DNA from: Lunularia cruciata
Taxonomy: Eukaryota; Streptophyta; Marchantiopsida; Lunulariales; Lunulariaceae
Direction: 5' to 3'
DNA length: 64,000 nt
NCBI GenBank assembly: GCA_948567375.1
Contig: OX419762.1
Span: 42,947,034 to 43,011,033, forward strand
Shown here: positions 1-10,763 of the stretch, piece by piece
How positions within the stretch are numbered: position 1 is the first letter of the stretch
How the letters are laid out: every line of letters begins with the position of its first letter
Position numbers and translations under genes: made by a program
The notes under the pieces: generated by a model
What the model was told of the DNA's origin: nothing
The model's input: the letters and a program-made list of their open reading frames with translations, nothing else
Databases searched by the model: none

Positions 1-617
1 CTTCTACTAATAGGGCAGAAACCGAAATAGACTTGAGAACCTTAGAACCAATAGCTAGACATATGATTTAAAGGTGAGAATTGGTTTGGTAACATTTGGA
101 AGGATGTTACACATGATGGACTAAACAGATCAGAAAGAGGTATCACCAAAAGGGGACTTCTACTAATAGAGTAGGAACCAAAATATGCTCAAAATCTTTG
201 AAGGCAATTTCGGAAGCCTAAACGGATGAATTAGGCCTCCAAAATGTGCAGATCCCCCCCAACAAAGGGAAGGCTAGCCTTCCCTCCCCCCTGGTTTGTC
301 TCATCGAGAGCTTTCCAACGGTACCTTATGTGATTATGAGATTCCTATAGGAAGATTCCCTAAAAGATTCCCTCCGGTCAAAGCTCGTTTGACCAACCAG
401 ATAGGACCTAGACCAGACAGGTCACCCATCCAAGTAAGTAATCCAAGGGTGGAGCTTGCTGACATGTCACCTATCTGTGTCCCTAATCCTATGGTGGAGC
501 TTCCTTGGAGGAGATCCTCTTTGTCTATATAATAAAGAGAAGGTGCTCCCTTGGGGCATCGAATGTTTGAGTGTGCAATCTGTGTTTTCTCTCTTCTCTT
601 GTCCTCGGAGTATTACA
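1..617 (+). repeat. F1-A 5' LTR (partial)
   Basis: Matches 5860-6483 base for base apart from scattered transitions and small indels, and ends in TATTACA immediately before the primer binding site. The LTR carries the promoter and polyadenylation signals of the element. Confidence 0.93.
526..534 (+). promoter_or_regulatory. TATA box of F1 LTR
   Basis: TATATAATA overlaps an AATAAA polyadenylation-type hexamer (531-536), about 85 bases from the LTR end. The same arrangement is kept in the 3' LTR at 6392-6400 and in copies B and G. Assignment is by sequence and position only. Confidence 0.6.
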
Positions 618-618
618 A

Positions 619-630
619 TGGTATCAGAGC
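619..630 (+). other. Primer binding site, initiator Met-tRNA type
   Basis: TGGTATCAGAGC begins one base after the LTR end. It is the standard complement of the 3' end of plant initiator Met-tRNA used to prime minus-strand synthesis in many plant Ty3/gypsy elements. Confidence 0.9.
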
Positions 631-752
631 AAGTGTTCTAGTCCAAGAGAGTGGATCACCCCTCTTGGAATAGCACGAACTACTGAAACTGAGTAATTTG
701 AGGTGGAGAACATAGAGTAATCGCTAGACTTAGGAAGGACTTTAGAGAGCGG

Positions 753-980
753 ATGGGATGGATGCGCTGGGGGGGACAATTTCCCGCACCTAGCTTTCCA
801 TTCTCAAACCCATTCTACATCAAGGTTATGTACATCCAGCGTGAGCAGATGAGAGTATCGCTAGTTTATCACTTTGGTGCGGAATTCATGGACAGAGTGA
901 TGAACTCACCAAACCCGGTGATTCTACCTGTGGTGATATATGACAGAGAGTGGGATTTGACGATCTACATTCTATTATGA
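753..980 (+). CDS. F1 leader ORF L1, unknown small protein
   Basis: A 75-residue reading frame lies between the primer binding site and gag. I do not recognise the protein. Its core, reading YIQREQMRVSLVYHFGAEF then MDRVMNSPNPVILPVVIYD, recurs in copy B (7106-7327, minus) and in diverged form in copy C (11020-11181, minus), so it belongs to the family leader rather than being a chance frame. Relative to B this copy has one extra G near the start and therefore begins at a different ATG. Expression would require upstream-ORF translation or an unseen splice. It could also be a decayed part of a longer ancestral protein together with L2. Confidence 0.35.
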   Translation: MGWMRWGGQFPAPSFPFSNPFYIKVMYIQREQMRVSLVYHFGAEFMDRVMNSPNPVILPVVIYDREWDLTIYILL

Positions 981-984
981 TAAT

Positions 985-1080
985 ATGGATATGAATGTCC
1001 CAAATCCTCTCCCTTTCAACACTCAAGTAGAAATCCATTATGTAGTGAGGCCGAAATTGATGTTTAGAGATTGTGGTTAG
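985..1080 (+). CDS. F1 leader ORF L2, truncated here
   Basis: ATG five bases after the L1 stop opens a 31-residue frame containing FNTQVEIHYVVRPKLMFRD before a TAG. The better copy is in C (10764-10991, minus), where the same frame continues through NFGEEYYQQVIASKVPIVC. In copy A the similarity continues past the TAG in another frame, so a small deletion has probably shortened it. Function is unknown. Confidence 0.3.
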   Translation: MDMNVPNPLPFNTQVEIHYVVRPKLMFRDCG

Positions 1081-1219
1081 GAATTTTGGTGAGGAGTATT
1101 ATCAACGAGTGATAGCTTCTGAGGTCCCAATGGTAGTTCCGATAGTTTGTGCACCTTCCAGAGTGATTATATTGACTCTATATTGAAGTAGACGTTAGCA
1201 ATTGAGTGTTGCAAGAACC

Positions 1220-2308
1220 ATAGATCCGCAGTTGCAAGAGCTGGTGCAAGGAATGCAAGGGATGTTAAATGAATTTCAAGAGATTAAGATGACCATGGAG
1301 ACATTGCAAAGTCAAGTGCAGATCCTCAAGAACGATCAAGCCATGCAAGAAGAAGAGCCGTCTCAAAACCCAGTACCTGCGACTGAAGTACTTGGAGAGG
1401 CACCCGTGCCTACGAACCCTATCAACGATGAAGCCACATTGCTACTCCGGATGAAGAAGACCTACAACATTGAGCCTTACAAGGGGCAGCGTACGATGAG
1501 AGTAGTGGAGAATTGGATCTCGAGAATGAATCGATATTTTCGATTGTTCTCAACAGAGATCACAGAGCATGCTGCAGGCGTGTTTGCATGTGGGTACTTG
1601 ACCGATAAAGCCCTCACATGGTATGATGCTTGGGAACAATCCATGCTAGCTGAGAGAAGGGAGGTCACATGGACAGCAATGCAAGAAGGACTGCTCAAGA
1701 ATTTCCAATCGGTGGATTCTGTGCAGATGGCTCGAACCCGACTATGGGGATTGAGACAAAAGAATAGCATACAAGAGTATGTGGAGGCATTTCTAGATCT
1801 ACAAGTTGCAATTACCGACATGAGTCTAGCAGAGGCTCTTGACAATTTCAAATGAGGGTTAAAAGAGCGGATTCGCCAAGAAGTCATGGTGCAAAACCCT
1901 CGCACGGTATTTGAAGCTATTGCTTGTGCGCAGAGAATAGCTAGAGCATTAGGTGGAGGTGAAGGAGTAGTTCCACCTCAACATTATCGGGCAGAAATGC
2001 CACACATGGGTGGACCAATACCGATGGAATTGGGCAACCTTCGATTCCGGGATCGAGGAGCACGGCCGCTTCAAGGAGAGCGGGGACGGGTAGAAGAACA
2101 AAGAGATGGAGTCCCACGAGGAGAAGGGACTCAAGGAGAACAACGCCGTTGTTACAATTGTGGCCATATTGGGCACATATCTACCAATTGTTGCACTCAT
2201 TTCCCTAGAGGCCCTCGGCCTTTGTACAGGCAATCTTTAAACAACATGGAGAGGCACATTGAAGAGGAGGAGGTGGAAACCACTTTGGAAAATGAAGATC
2301 GCCAATAA
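1220..2308 (+). pseudogene. gag, F1-A (start lost, one internal stop)
   Basis: Encodes the capsid-nucleocapsid polyprotein. The N-terminal third is a probable coiled coil followed by an acidic linker (QEEEPSQNP). The retrotransposon-gag fold is centred on WISRMNRYFRLF, then ALTWYDAWEQSM and EYVEAFLDLQ. A CCHC zinc knuckle, CYNCGHIGHISTNC, lies near 2150-2191. The initiator is ATA at 1220-1222 where copy B has ATG in the same context, so the start codon is lost. A TGA at 1853-1855 replaces the glutamine codon of copy G. The frame ends with TAA at 2306-2308, and pol follows in the -1 frame. Confidence 0.88.
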
Positions 2309-2796
2309 ATGTACCTTGCGGCCTTACTGGCTCAATAAGGAAGCAAAGAAGCAAGGGAAGGAAGAAGAATAATGCGCAAAGATCCCGAAAGGCAACCTCA
2401 CAATTGATTGTCATGAATGGAATCCTAGAAGGTAATCAAGTGAGAGTATTAATAGATCCGGGAGCAACAGAGAATTTCTTGTCTCGCTCTGTTGCAATAA
2501 GCTTGGGAATGGATCTAGAGAGAGATGGAAGTGAAGAAGTAGAGTTACCAAATGGGCAAACAGAGAGGATTGAATCATTACCTAGACGGGTAATCCTCTC
2601 TGTAGGAGAATATCAGGAAGCAATTGAGTGGCGAGTGATACAATTAGCCCGTTATGATACAATTTTAGGCATGCCATGGATGGAGCAGTACAACCCAATG
2701 GTGGATTGGAGGAAGAAAGTAGTGAGAACCCACCAATGGTCAATAATTGGGGTTAAAGAAAATCACACAAGCAGAAACTGCCTCTATATGTCGTAG
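2309..2796 (+). pseudogene. pol protease region, F1-A
   Basis: Retropepsin-like aspartic protease that would process Gag-Pol. The catalytic segment reads VLIDPGATENFLS at about 2446-2484. The DPG form, instead of DSG or DTG, is shared with copy G and is familiar in plant gypsy proteases. The second conserved segment is YDTILGMPWMEQYNPMVDW. The frame is -1 relative to gag and overlaps it by about 13 bases. The reading frame shifts again near 2755-2790 before the reverse transcriptase, so protease and RT are no longer joined in one ORF. Confidence 0.85.
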
Positions 2797-4577
2797 GGAC
2801 GACAACTGTCTATAAGACCGATAGATGTTTTTTGGGTCTAATAAGAGAAGTCTAGAGTGCACAACTCGCTGGACAAATTCTTGAGAAATTGAAGGATGTG
2901 GTGGATGAGTTTCAAGATGTCTTTCCCGATGATCTACCCTCAAGATTACCACCTAAAAGGTGAGTAGATCACAAAATAGAGACACTCCCGTGGAAGACAC
3001 CTCCTTGTAAGGCCCCATATTGCCTATCACCTCATGAGTTGGAGGAGTGTAAGACTCAAATTGAGGAGATGCTACAGAAAGGGTTCATCCAACCTAGCGT
3101 ATCACCATATGGGGCCCATGTCTTGTTTGTGAAGAAGAAGGATGGTACAATGCGCATGTGCATTGACTATCAGGGTCTCAATCAGCAAATAGTGAAGAAC
3201 AAATACCCCTTACCTCGCATGGATGACCTGTTTGATCAACTCCATGGGGCGAGATACTTCACCAAATTGGACTTGCGGAGCGGTTACAATCAAATCCGAA
3301 TTGCAGAGGAGGATGTGTACAGAACTGACTTTCGAACCAAGTATGGCCACTTTGAGTATCTTGTGATGCCTTTTGGCCTCACCAATGCGCCTGCCACTTT
3401 CATGAGCCTAATGAATGACATATTTCATCCATACTTGGATAAGTCTGTTATCATCTTCTTGGATGATATCTTAGTATATAGTAGCACGATGATAGAACAC
3501 AAACAACATCTACGAGAGGTCCTCCAGATTCTAAGACAGAATCAGTTGTACGCCAAAATCTCAAAGTGTGAGTTTGGCAAGTCTGAAGTAGACTACTTAG
3601 GGCATAGAGTAAGTGCAAAGGGCATTCAAGTATTGACAGATAAAATAGAGGTCATTAAAAAATGGAGTGCCCTAGAAGATCAGACTCAACTTAAGAGCTT
3701 CTTGGGGTTGATGGGATTCTATCGTAGATTTGTCAAGGACTTCTCCAAGGTTGCACAGCCTTTAACGGCACTACTTGGCAAGGGGAAGAAGTGGACATGG
3801 GGAACTGCACAAGAGTTGGCCTTTGAAGAATTGAAGGCCGCCTTGCTACATGCACCAATCTTGAAGTGGTATGACCCAAAACGTCCAATCAAGTTGGCTA
3901 CGGATGCATCAGGCGTAGCAATAGGAGCAGTCCTACAACAAGAGTGGCATGACGAATGGCATCCAATTGCATATTTCTCTCGAAAGTTGTTACCGGCAGA
4001 GCGCAACTACCACACCACAGAACGAGAAGAGCAAGCCATCGTTCTAGCAACCAAGCATTGGAAGCACTACCTGGGCGAGAAGGCATTTGTAGTAGAGACA
4101 GACCACAAACCTCTAGTCTACCTCGAGACGCAGAAGGATCTATCTCGTCGCCAAATTCGGTGGGCAGAGTGGCAACAACGCTTCAACATGACAATCACCT
4201 ACGTGGAAGGTAAGAAGCAACTTGCAGATGCATTCACCCGCATGCCAATGGCCAACAACTTGGCGGCAGAGGTTAAGATTAACCCTAAATTCTGGCAAGA
4301 GATTCTAGCTGCTACAAAAACTGATCCACAGATTGTAGAAGCGCAATTGTCCAAAGGTGTCACCAGCACCCAAGGACTCACCTTTCGGGAGGGCCGATTG
4401 TGGATCCCAAATGTCCCGGAATTACGCACCACCATTCTAGCGGAATGTCATGATTTGGCCATTGTAGCTCATGTCGGAGTGGACAAGACCTTGGAGGCAG
4501 TCAAGCGCCATTACTATTGGCCCAAGATGAGCAACGATGTGATGGACTATGTGCGTAGCTGTCTCCTTTGTCAATAG
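2797..4577 (+). pseudogene. pol RT-RNase H-integrase N-terminus, F1-A
   Basis: Reverse transcriptase, RNase H and integrase zinc domain in one frame. From 3039 it is open for 512 codons. RT motifs include [35 protein letters not shown] and the catalytic [11 protein letters not shown]. RNase H shows the catalytic DAS in [12 protein letters not shown], then TEREEQAIV and VETDHKPL. The integrase HHCC finger is H-DLAIVAH followed by CLLC. Upstream of 3039 the frame carries TAG (2853-2855) and TGA (2961-2963). It ends at TAG 4575-4577, directly after the CLLCQ of the zinc finger. The 2961 and 4575 stops are also present in copy G. Confidence 0.92.
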
Positions 4578-5732
4578 AACAAAGCTTCTAATCAAGCTCA
4601 TGCAGGGCTCCTTCAACCTCTTCCCACTCCTACCCAACGTTGGGAACAAGTGAGTATGGATCTCATCTGTGAATTACCCAAGACCACCTCAGGGTTTGAC
4701 TCCATTGTGGTCTTTGTGGACCGGCTCAGCAAAATGATTCATGTACGCCCTACCACCAAGGAGGTGACCGCTCCACAACTAGCTCAACTATACTTAGATG
4801 CAATCTTTGCTCACCATGGCTTGTCTAGAGTACTCATCACCGATAGAGGCACCCAATTCACCAATTTGTTTTGGTGAACACTCTTTGGGTTCTTCAAAAC
4901 CAAGTTGGCCATGTCTACAGCTTACCACCCACAAACAAATGGCCAAACAGAGCGGGCTAATCGCACGATTGAAGACATGTTACGCGGCTTCACCTTAGAA
5001 GAGCAAGAGAGGTAGGACACCCTACTACCGTTGGTGGAATTCGCTTACAACAATTCAGTGAATGCCTCCACCCAAGTCACTCCATTCTTCCTCATGTATG
5101 GTGAGCATCCCTTCACACCTTCTAGCTTGATGAAGATCCGTCCAGTGACTACCAAGGTTGATGCAGTCAACACATTTGTTTCTAGAATCCAACAAGGTGT
5201 GGAGAGCGCCAAGCACAGGTTACAGATTGCGCAAAATTGACAAAAGCAGTATGCTGATGCACACCGTAGGCACATGGAGTTCAATGTTGGGGATCAAGTG
5301 TGGCTATTGACAACCAACCTCACATTAGTTGGATCTCGTAAGCTCAGACCTTGTTTTATTGGGCCTTTCTCGATTCTTCGTTGCATCGGCGCTGTGGCCT
5401 ATCACCTTGAGCTACCACCACACATGAAGATCCATCCAGTATTCTATGTCTCCATATTACGCAGATATGCTCCCCGATCAGGCCAAGGTACTTCCACACA
5501 GGACATTCGACCTTGTCCGACAGTCATTGATGGCACAGAGGAATATGAAGTGGAGCGGATTCTCCAAAAGCGCATGCGTGGTACTCGCCATCCGCGGGTG
5601 GAATATCTAGAACAATGGAAAGGTTACCCCCTCTATGAAGCAACCTGGGAACCCACTGCCAATTTGGCACATGCACCGGTGTTGGTGCAAGCATTTGAGC
5701 AACAATTGCACAACGAGGACGTTACGTCTTAA
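4578..5732 (+). pseudogene. pol integrase core and chromodomain, F1-A
   Basis: Continues the same frame after the TAG. The integrase catalytic core has the first aspartate in SMDLICELP, the second in LITDRGTQF and the glutamate in [15 protein letters not shown]-type module follows (LRPCFIGPFSILRC) and then a C-terminal chromodomain (EYEVERILQKR, EYLEQWKGYP, ATWEP), which defines chromoviruses and can direct insertion to marked chromatin. Stops are TGA 4875-4877, TAG 5013-5015 and TGA 5238-5240; the last is shared with copy G. The Pol stop TAA at 5730-5732 is conserved in copy G. Confidence 0.92.
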
Positions 5733-5745
5733 AAGGAGGGAGGTC
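5731..5745 (+). other. Polypurine tract, F1-A
   Basis: AAAAGGAGGGAGGTC lies directly upstream of the 3' LTR TG. It primes plus-strand synthesis. The antisense equivalent is next to the 3' LTR of copy G at 54093-54107. Confidence 0.85.
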
Positions 5746-6483
5746 TGTAATACCAAGGGTTAGCCATATGATCTAGATGTGAAATTCGGTTTGGTAACAT
5801 CTAGAATAATGTTGTACATGATGGTCAAAATAGATAAGATAGAAGTATCACCAAAAGAGTACTTCTACTAATAGGGCAGAGACCGAAATAGACTTGAGAA
5901 CCTTAGAACCAATAGCTAGACATATGATTTAAAGGTGAGAATTGGTTTGGTAACATTTGGAAGGATGTTACACATGATGGACTAAACAGATCAGAAAGAG
6001 GTATCACCAAAAGGGGACTTCTACTAATAGAGTAGGAACCGAAATATGCCTGAAATCTTTGAAGGCAATTTCGGAGGCCTAAACGGATGAATTACGCCTA
6101 AAAAATGTGCAGATCCCCCCCCCATCAGAGGAAAGGCTGGCCTTCCCTCCCCCTGGTTTGTCTTGTCGAGAGCTTTCCAATGGTACCTTACTCATGTGAT
6201 TATGAGATTCCTACAGGAAGATTCCCTAAAAGATTCCCTCTGGTCAAAGCTCGTTTGACCAACCAGATAGGACCTAGACCAGACAGGTCACCCATCCAAG
6301 TAAGTAATCCAAGGGTGGAGCTTGCTGACATGTCACCTATCTGTGTCCCTAATCCTATGGTGGAGCTTCCTTGGAGGAGATCCTCTTTGTCTATATAATA
6401 AAGAGAAGGTGCTCCCTTGGGGCATCAAATGTTTGAGTGTGCAATCTGTGTTTTCTCTCTTCTCTTGTCCTCTGAGTATTACA
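5746..6483 (+). repeat. F1-A 3' LTR
   Basis: 738 bp, TGTAATACC...TATTACA, with inverted TGTAATA/TATTACA ends. It includes a TATA box at 6392-6400. The sequence switches at 6484 to antisense F1 gag of copy B, giving the right-hand insertion point. The right target duplication would be GTCAA; its left partner is outside the window. Confidence 0.95.
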
Positions 6484-6866
6484 GTCAAGTACCCACATGC
6501 AAACATGCCTATAGCATGCTTTGTGATCTCTGTTGAGAACAATCAGAAATATCGATTCATTCTCAAGATTCAATTTTCCACTACTCCCATCGTACGCTGC
6601 CCCTTGTAAGGCTCAATGTTGCAGGTCTTCTTCATCCGGAGTAGCAATGTGGCTTCATCGTTGATAGGGTTCATAGGCACGAGTGCCTCTCCAAGTACTT
6701 CAGTTGTAAGTACTGGGTTTTGAGACGGCTCTTCTTCTTGCATGGCTTGATCGTTCCTGAGGATCTGCACTTGACTTTGTAATGTCTCCATGGTCATCTT
6801 AATCTCTCAAAATTCATTCAACATCCCTTGCATTCCTTGCACCAGCTCTTGCCATTGTGGATCCAT
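6484..6866 (-). pseudogene. gag N-terminal fragment, F1-B
   Basis: Starts at ATG 6866-6864 (MDPQWQELVQGMQGMLNEF), the initiator that is ATA in copy A, so this copy defines the family gag start. A TGA follows EF about 20 codons in, where copy A has CAA; copy C also has TGA there, suggesting an ancestral CGA codon decaying by deamination. The frame then runs openly (MTMETLQSQVQIL) to the junction with copy A. No zinc knuckle remains in the window. Confidence 0.85.
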
Positions 6867-7105
6867 GGTTCTTGCAACACTCAATTGCTAATGTCTACTT
6901 TAATACAGAGTCAATATAATCACTCTGGAAGGCGCACAAATTATTGGAATTACCATTGGGACCTCAGAAGCTATCACTCATTGATAATACTCCTCACCAA
7001 ATTCCTAACCACAAAATCTCTAAACATCACTTTGATCTCACAACATAACAGATTTCTACTTGAGTGTTGAAAGGGAGAGGATTTGGGACATGCATATCCA
7101 TATTA

Positions 7106-7327
7106 TCATAATAGAATGTAGATTGTCAAATCCCACTCTCTGTCATATATCACCACAAGTAGAATCACCGGGTTCGGTGAGTTCATCACTCTGTCCATGA
7201 ATTCCGCACCAAAGTGATAAACTAACAATAGCCTCATCTGCTCACGCTATATGTACATAACCTTGATGTGGAATGGGTTTGAGAATAGAAAGCTAGGTGC
7301 GGGAAATTGTCCTCCCGGTGCATCCAT
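7106..7327 (-). pseudogene. F1 leader ORF L1, copy B (one stop)
   Basis: Begins MDAPGGQFPAPSF at ATG 7327 and continues through PFHIKVMYI, then TAG, then REQMRLLLVYHFGAEF and MDRVMNSPNPVILLVVIYD, ending at TGA 7106-7108. Apart from the TAG (CAG in copy A) it is open along its whole length. It is an independent second copy of the unrecognised leader protein. An L2 start (MDMHVPNPLPFNTQVEI) follows a few bases later. Confidence 0.4.
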
Positions 7328-7467
7328 CCCAGCCGCTCTCTAAAGTCCTTCCTAAGTCTAGCAATTACTCTATGTTCTCCACCTCAAATTACTAAGTTTC
7401 AGTAGTTCGTGCTATTCCAAGAGGGGTGGTTCACTCTCTTGGACTAGAACACTCACTCAGATACCAT

Positions 7468-8202
7468 TGTAATACTCCAAGGACAAGAGAAGAGAAAACA
7501 CAGATTGCACACTCAAACATTCGATGCCCCAAGGGAGCACCTTCTCTTTATTATATAGACAAAGAGGATCTCCTCCAAGGAAGCTCCACCCTAGGATTAG
7601 GGACACAGATAGGTGACATATCAGCAAGCTCCACCCTTGGATTACTTACTTGGATGGGTGACCTGTCTGGTCTAGGTCCTATCTGGTTGGTCAAACAAGC
7701 TTTGACTAGAGGGAATCTTTTAAGGAATCTTCCTGTAGGAATCTCAAAATCACATGAGTAAGGTACCATTGGAAAGCTCTCGACAAGACAAAGCAGGGGG
7801 GAGGGAAGGCCAGCCTTTCCTTTTGGGGGGGGAAACCTACACATTTTTGAGGCCTAATTCATCCGTTTAGGCCTCCAAATTGCCTTCAAAGATTTCAGGC
7901 ATATTTCGATTCCTACTTTATTAGTAGAAGTCCCGTTTTGGTGACACATCTTTCTGATCTGTTTAGTCCATCATGTGTAACATCCTTCCAAATGTTACCA
8001 AACCAATTCTCACCTTTAAATCATATGTCTAGCTATTGGTTCTAAGGTTCTCAAGTCTATTTCGGTTTCTGCCCTATTAGTAGAAGTACTCTTTTGGTGA
8101 TACTTCTATCTTATCTATTTTGACCATCATGTATAACATCATTCTAGATGTTACCAAACCAAATTTCACATCTAGATCATATGGCTAGCTCTTGGTATTA
8201 CA
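7468..8202 (-). repeat. F1-B 5' LTR
   Basis: 735 bp reverse complement of the F1 LTR, complete from TGTAATACTCC at 7468 to GGTATTACA at 8202. Its identity as a 5' LTR comes from the leader and gag that follow it on the minus strand. Confidence 0.93.
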
Positions 8203-9078
8203 TCCTATTAGAGGTTGTGCAAGCTTGGAGAAGTCCTTGACAAATCATCGATAGAACCCCGTCAATCCCAAGAAACTCTTGAGTTGAGTTTGATCTTCTA
8301 GAGCACCCCACTTATGAATGACCTCTATTTTATTTGTTAACACTTGGATACCTTCTACCCTTACTCGATACCCCAAGTAGTCTACTTCAGACTTGCCAAA
8401 TTTGCAGTTTGAGATTTTGGCATACAACTAATTTTGCCATAGAATCTGGAGGACTTCTCACAAATATTGCTTGTGTTCCATTGTTATCTTACTATAGACT
8501 AAGATGTCATCTAGGAAAATGATAATATTTTTATCCAAGTATGGACAAAATATGTCATATATCAAACCCATGAAAGTGCTTGGTATGTTGGTGAGGCCAA
8601 ATAGCATTACCAGATACTCAAAGTGACCATACCTTGTTTGAAAGGCAATTTTGTGTACATCTTCCTCCGCAATTCAGATTTGGTTATAACCGCTTCACAT
8701 ATCAAGTTTGGTGAAGTGTTTTGCTCCATTGAGTTGATCAAACAGGTCATCTATGCAAGGTAAGGGGTATTTTTTCTTCACCATTTGTTGATTTAGGCCC
8801 AATAATCAATGCATGGTATCGTTCTTCTTCTTCATAAACAAGACAAAAAGTCCCATATAGTGATACCCTAAGTTGAATAAAACATTTCTATAGCATATAC
8901 TTGATTTGAGCATTACATTCCTTCAACTCATGAGGTGAGAGACAATATGGGGAATTACAAGGAGGTATCTTCTCAAGAATTACCTCAATTTTATGATCTA
9001 CTCTCTTTTTTAGAGGTAATCCTAAGGGTAGGTCATCTAGGAAGACATCTTGAAACTCATTAACCACATCTTTCAATT
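8203..9078 (-). pseudogene. pol reverse transcriptase fragment, F1-C
   Basis: Antisense RT with the N-terminal linker (MKDVVNEFQDVFLDDLP, 9076 onward), the segment equivalent to [11 protein letters not shown] near 8690, the DD-containing palm near 8515, and the [20 protein letters not shown] stretch (8427-8245). At 2961-equivalent it keeps an arginine codon (KKRVDHKIE), where copies A and G have a stop. Several stops and indels are present. It ends abruptly at copy B. Confidence 0.85.
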
Positions 9079-9100
9079 TCTTGGGAATTTATCCATCAAG

Positions 9101-9530
9101 TTATGCACTCTTACAAATAGTTATTGTCTCTATGACATAAAGAGACAAGTCCTGCATGTGTGATCTTTCTTTAACATCAATGCTCTTCCATTGGTGAGTT
9201 CTCACTACTTTCTTTCTCCAATTGCCTGTGAGGTTGTAGTGCTCTATCCACAATATGCTTAAGATTGCATCATAATGAGCTAAACATATCACTTTCCACT
9301 CAATTGCTTCTTGATACTCTCCTACAAAGAGTGTTACCTTTCTAGATAACAATTCAATCCTCTTTGTTTGCCCATTAGATAATTCTACTTCTTCATTTTC
9401 ATCCTTCTCTAGATCCATCCGCAACCTTATTGTAATAGAGTGAGATAAGAAATTCTCTATTGCCCCAAATCTATCCATACTCTCACTTGATTGCCTTCTA
9501 GGATTCCATTCACAACAATCAACTTTGAGT
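9101..9530 (-). pseudogene. pol protease fragment, F1-C
   Basis: Shows FGAIENFLSHSITIRLRMDL, the equivalent of PGATENFLS in copy A, then KDENEEVELSNGQTKRIELL and YDAILSILWIEHYN. The catalytic aspartate context reads MDRFGA instead of IDPGA, so the DxG triad is altered. It is open for 125 codons from 9478 to 9101. Confidence 0.8.
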
Positions 9531-9614
9531 TTGTCTTCCTCAAACTTTGTGCACTCGTCTTCTTTCTACCTTCACTTTTTGCTTCTCCATTGAGCCAATA
9601 AGGCTATGAGGTTC

Positions 9615-10725
9615 ATTTATTGGCAATATTCATTTTCTAATGTGATTTCCACATCCTCTTCTTCAATTTGTCTCTCCATGTTGTATAAAGATCACATGAA
9701 TTGTCATGCTTGTCTTTCTAGAGGCCCTACTCTAGGAAGACGACCATGAAAATTGATGGCTATATGCCCAACTCGGCCGCAATTGTAATATTGATGTTGT
9801 TATGCTCAACTCCTTCCTCCTTGTGGGACTCCATTTCTCCTTTCTTTGATCCAACCTTTTTTTCCTTGGAGCAAATGTACTCCTTGGTCTTGGAACCAAA
9901 TGTTGCCCAATTCCATAAGAATTAGTTCACCAAAGTACGGTATTTCAACCCATTAATTTTGAGTTGGGACTACCTCTTTATCTCCTCTATGCGCCCTTGC
10001 TATACTCTAAGTGCAAGTAATGGCTTCAAAAATAGTGAAAGGATTTTGTACCATTAGTTCTTGGCAAATTTGATTTTTAACCCTCATTAGAATTGTCCAA
10101 AGCTTTTGCTGGACTCATATTGGATATTGCAATTTGTAGATCAACAAATATCTCCACATATTCTTGTATATTGTCCTTCTACCTCAAACTCCATAGTCAA
10201 GTTTGGGGGCCATCTGCATGAGATCCATGAAGTGGAAATTCTTGCAGCCTTCCCTACATTGTTGTCCAAGTGACCTCTCTTCCTTTTGCCAACATTGATT
10301 GTTCTCAAGCATCATACCATGTTGAGGGCTTTATTGGTCAAGTACCCACATGCAAACAAGTTTGTAGAATGATCAATGATCTTAATTGTGAATAATCAAA
10401 AGTATTGATTCATTCTTGAAATCCGGTTCTCCACTACTCCCATGGAACATTGTTCCTTGTAAGGCTTGATATTGCATGTTTTCTTTGTCTATAGTAACAA
10501 TATGGCTTCATTGTTAACTGAGGTTGGTATCATTAGCATGAGTGACTCTCCAAGTATTTTGGCCATTGGTATTCGGTTTTGGGATGATTGCTCTTCTTGC
10601 ATTACCTAATCATTCTTGAAGGTACGTACTTGATATTGCATTGCCTCCATGGTCATCTTGATCTCTCAAAACTCATTCAACATGCCCTGCATTCCTTACA
10701 TCAGATCTTGCAACTTTGAGTCCAT
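9615..10725 (-). pseudogene. gag, F1-C, heavily decayed
   Basis: Similarity to F1 gag runs from ATG 10725 (MDSKLQDLM) to the terminal CCAATAAATG context near 9615. The zinc knuckle near 9780 has lost its first and last cysteines (YNCGRVGHIAINF). No long frame survives. It has a TGA in the same early position as copy B. Confidence 0.7.
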
Positions 10726-10763
10726 GATTCCTACACATGGAAAAAATACTCAATTGCTACTTC

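Larger units (their letters stand above)
1..6483 (+). mobile_element. F1 chromovirus copy A (Ty3/gypsy), 5' end cut by window
   Basis: Full LTR retrotransposon order is visible: partial 5' LTR, initiator-Met primer binding site, leader, gag with zinc knuckle, protease, reverse transcriptase, RNase H, integrase, chromodomain, polypurine tract, 3' LTR. About the first 114 bases of the 5' LTR lie left of the window, judged from the 3' LTR. By eye the LTRs differ at about 20 of 620 compared positions, mostly transitions, so the copy is moderately old. It sits inside the gag of copy B: the base after the 3' LTR is antisense F1 gag. It is not coding-competent, because gag start, gag and pol are all broken. 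Confidence 0.95.
6484..8202 (-). mobile_element. F1 copy B, gag-leader-5' LTR portion
   Basis: Antisense F1 element interrupted in gag by copy A. Reading on the minus strand: 5' LTR (8202-7468), degenerate primer binding site (7466-7455, TGGTATCTGAGT), leader with ORF L1, and the first 127 or so gag codons. The rest lies left of copy A, outside the window. Its 5' LTR abuts copy C at 8203, so B inserted into C. Confidence 0.9.

Noticed and set aside
2446-2484. DPG in place of DSG/DTG in the F1 protease as a novel active site
   Set aside because: The DPG form is familiar in plant Ty3/gypsy proteases and is shared by copy G; not remarkable.
5733-5745. Envelope-like ORF between pol and 3' LTR in F1 or F2
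   Set aside because: Pol ends at or inside the polypurine tract/LTR in both families; there is no room for a third gene.
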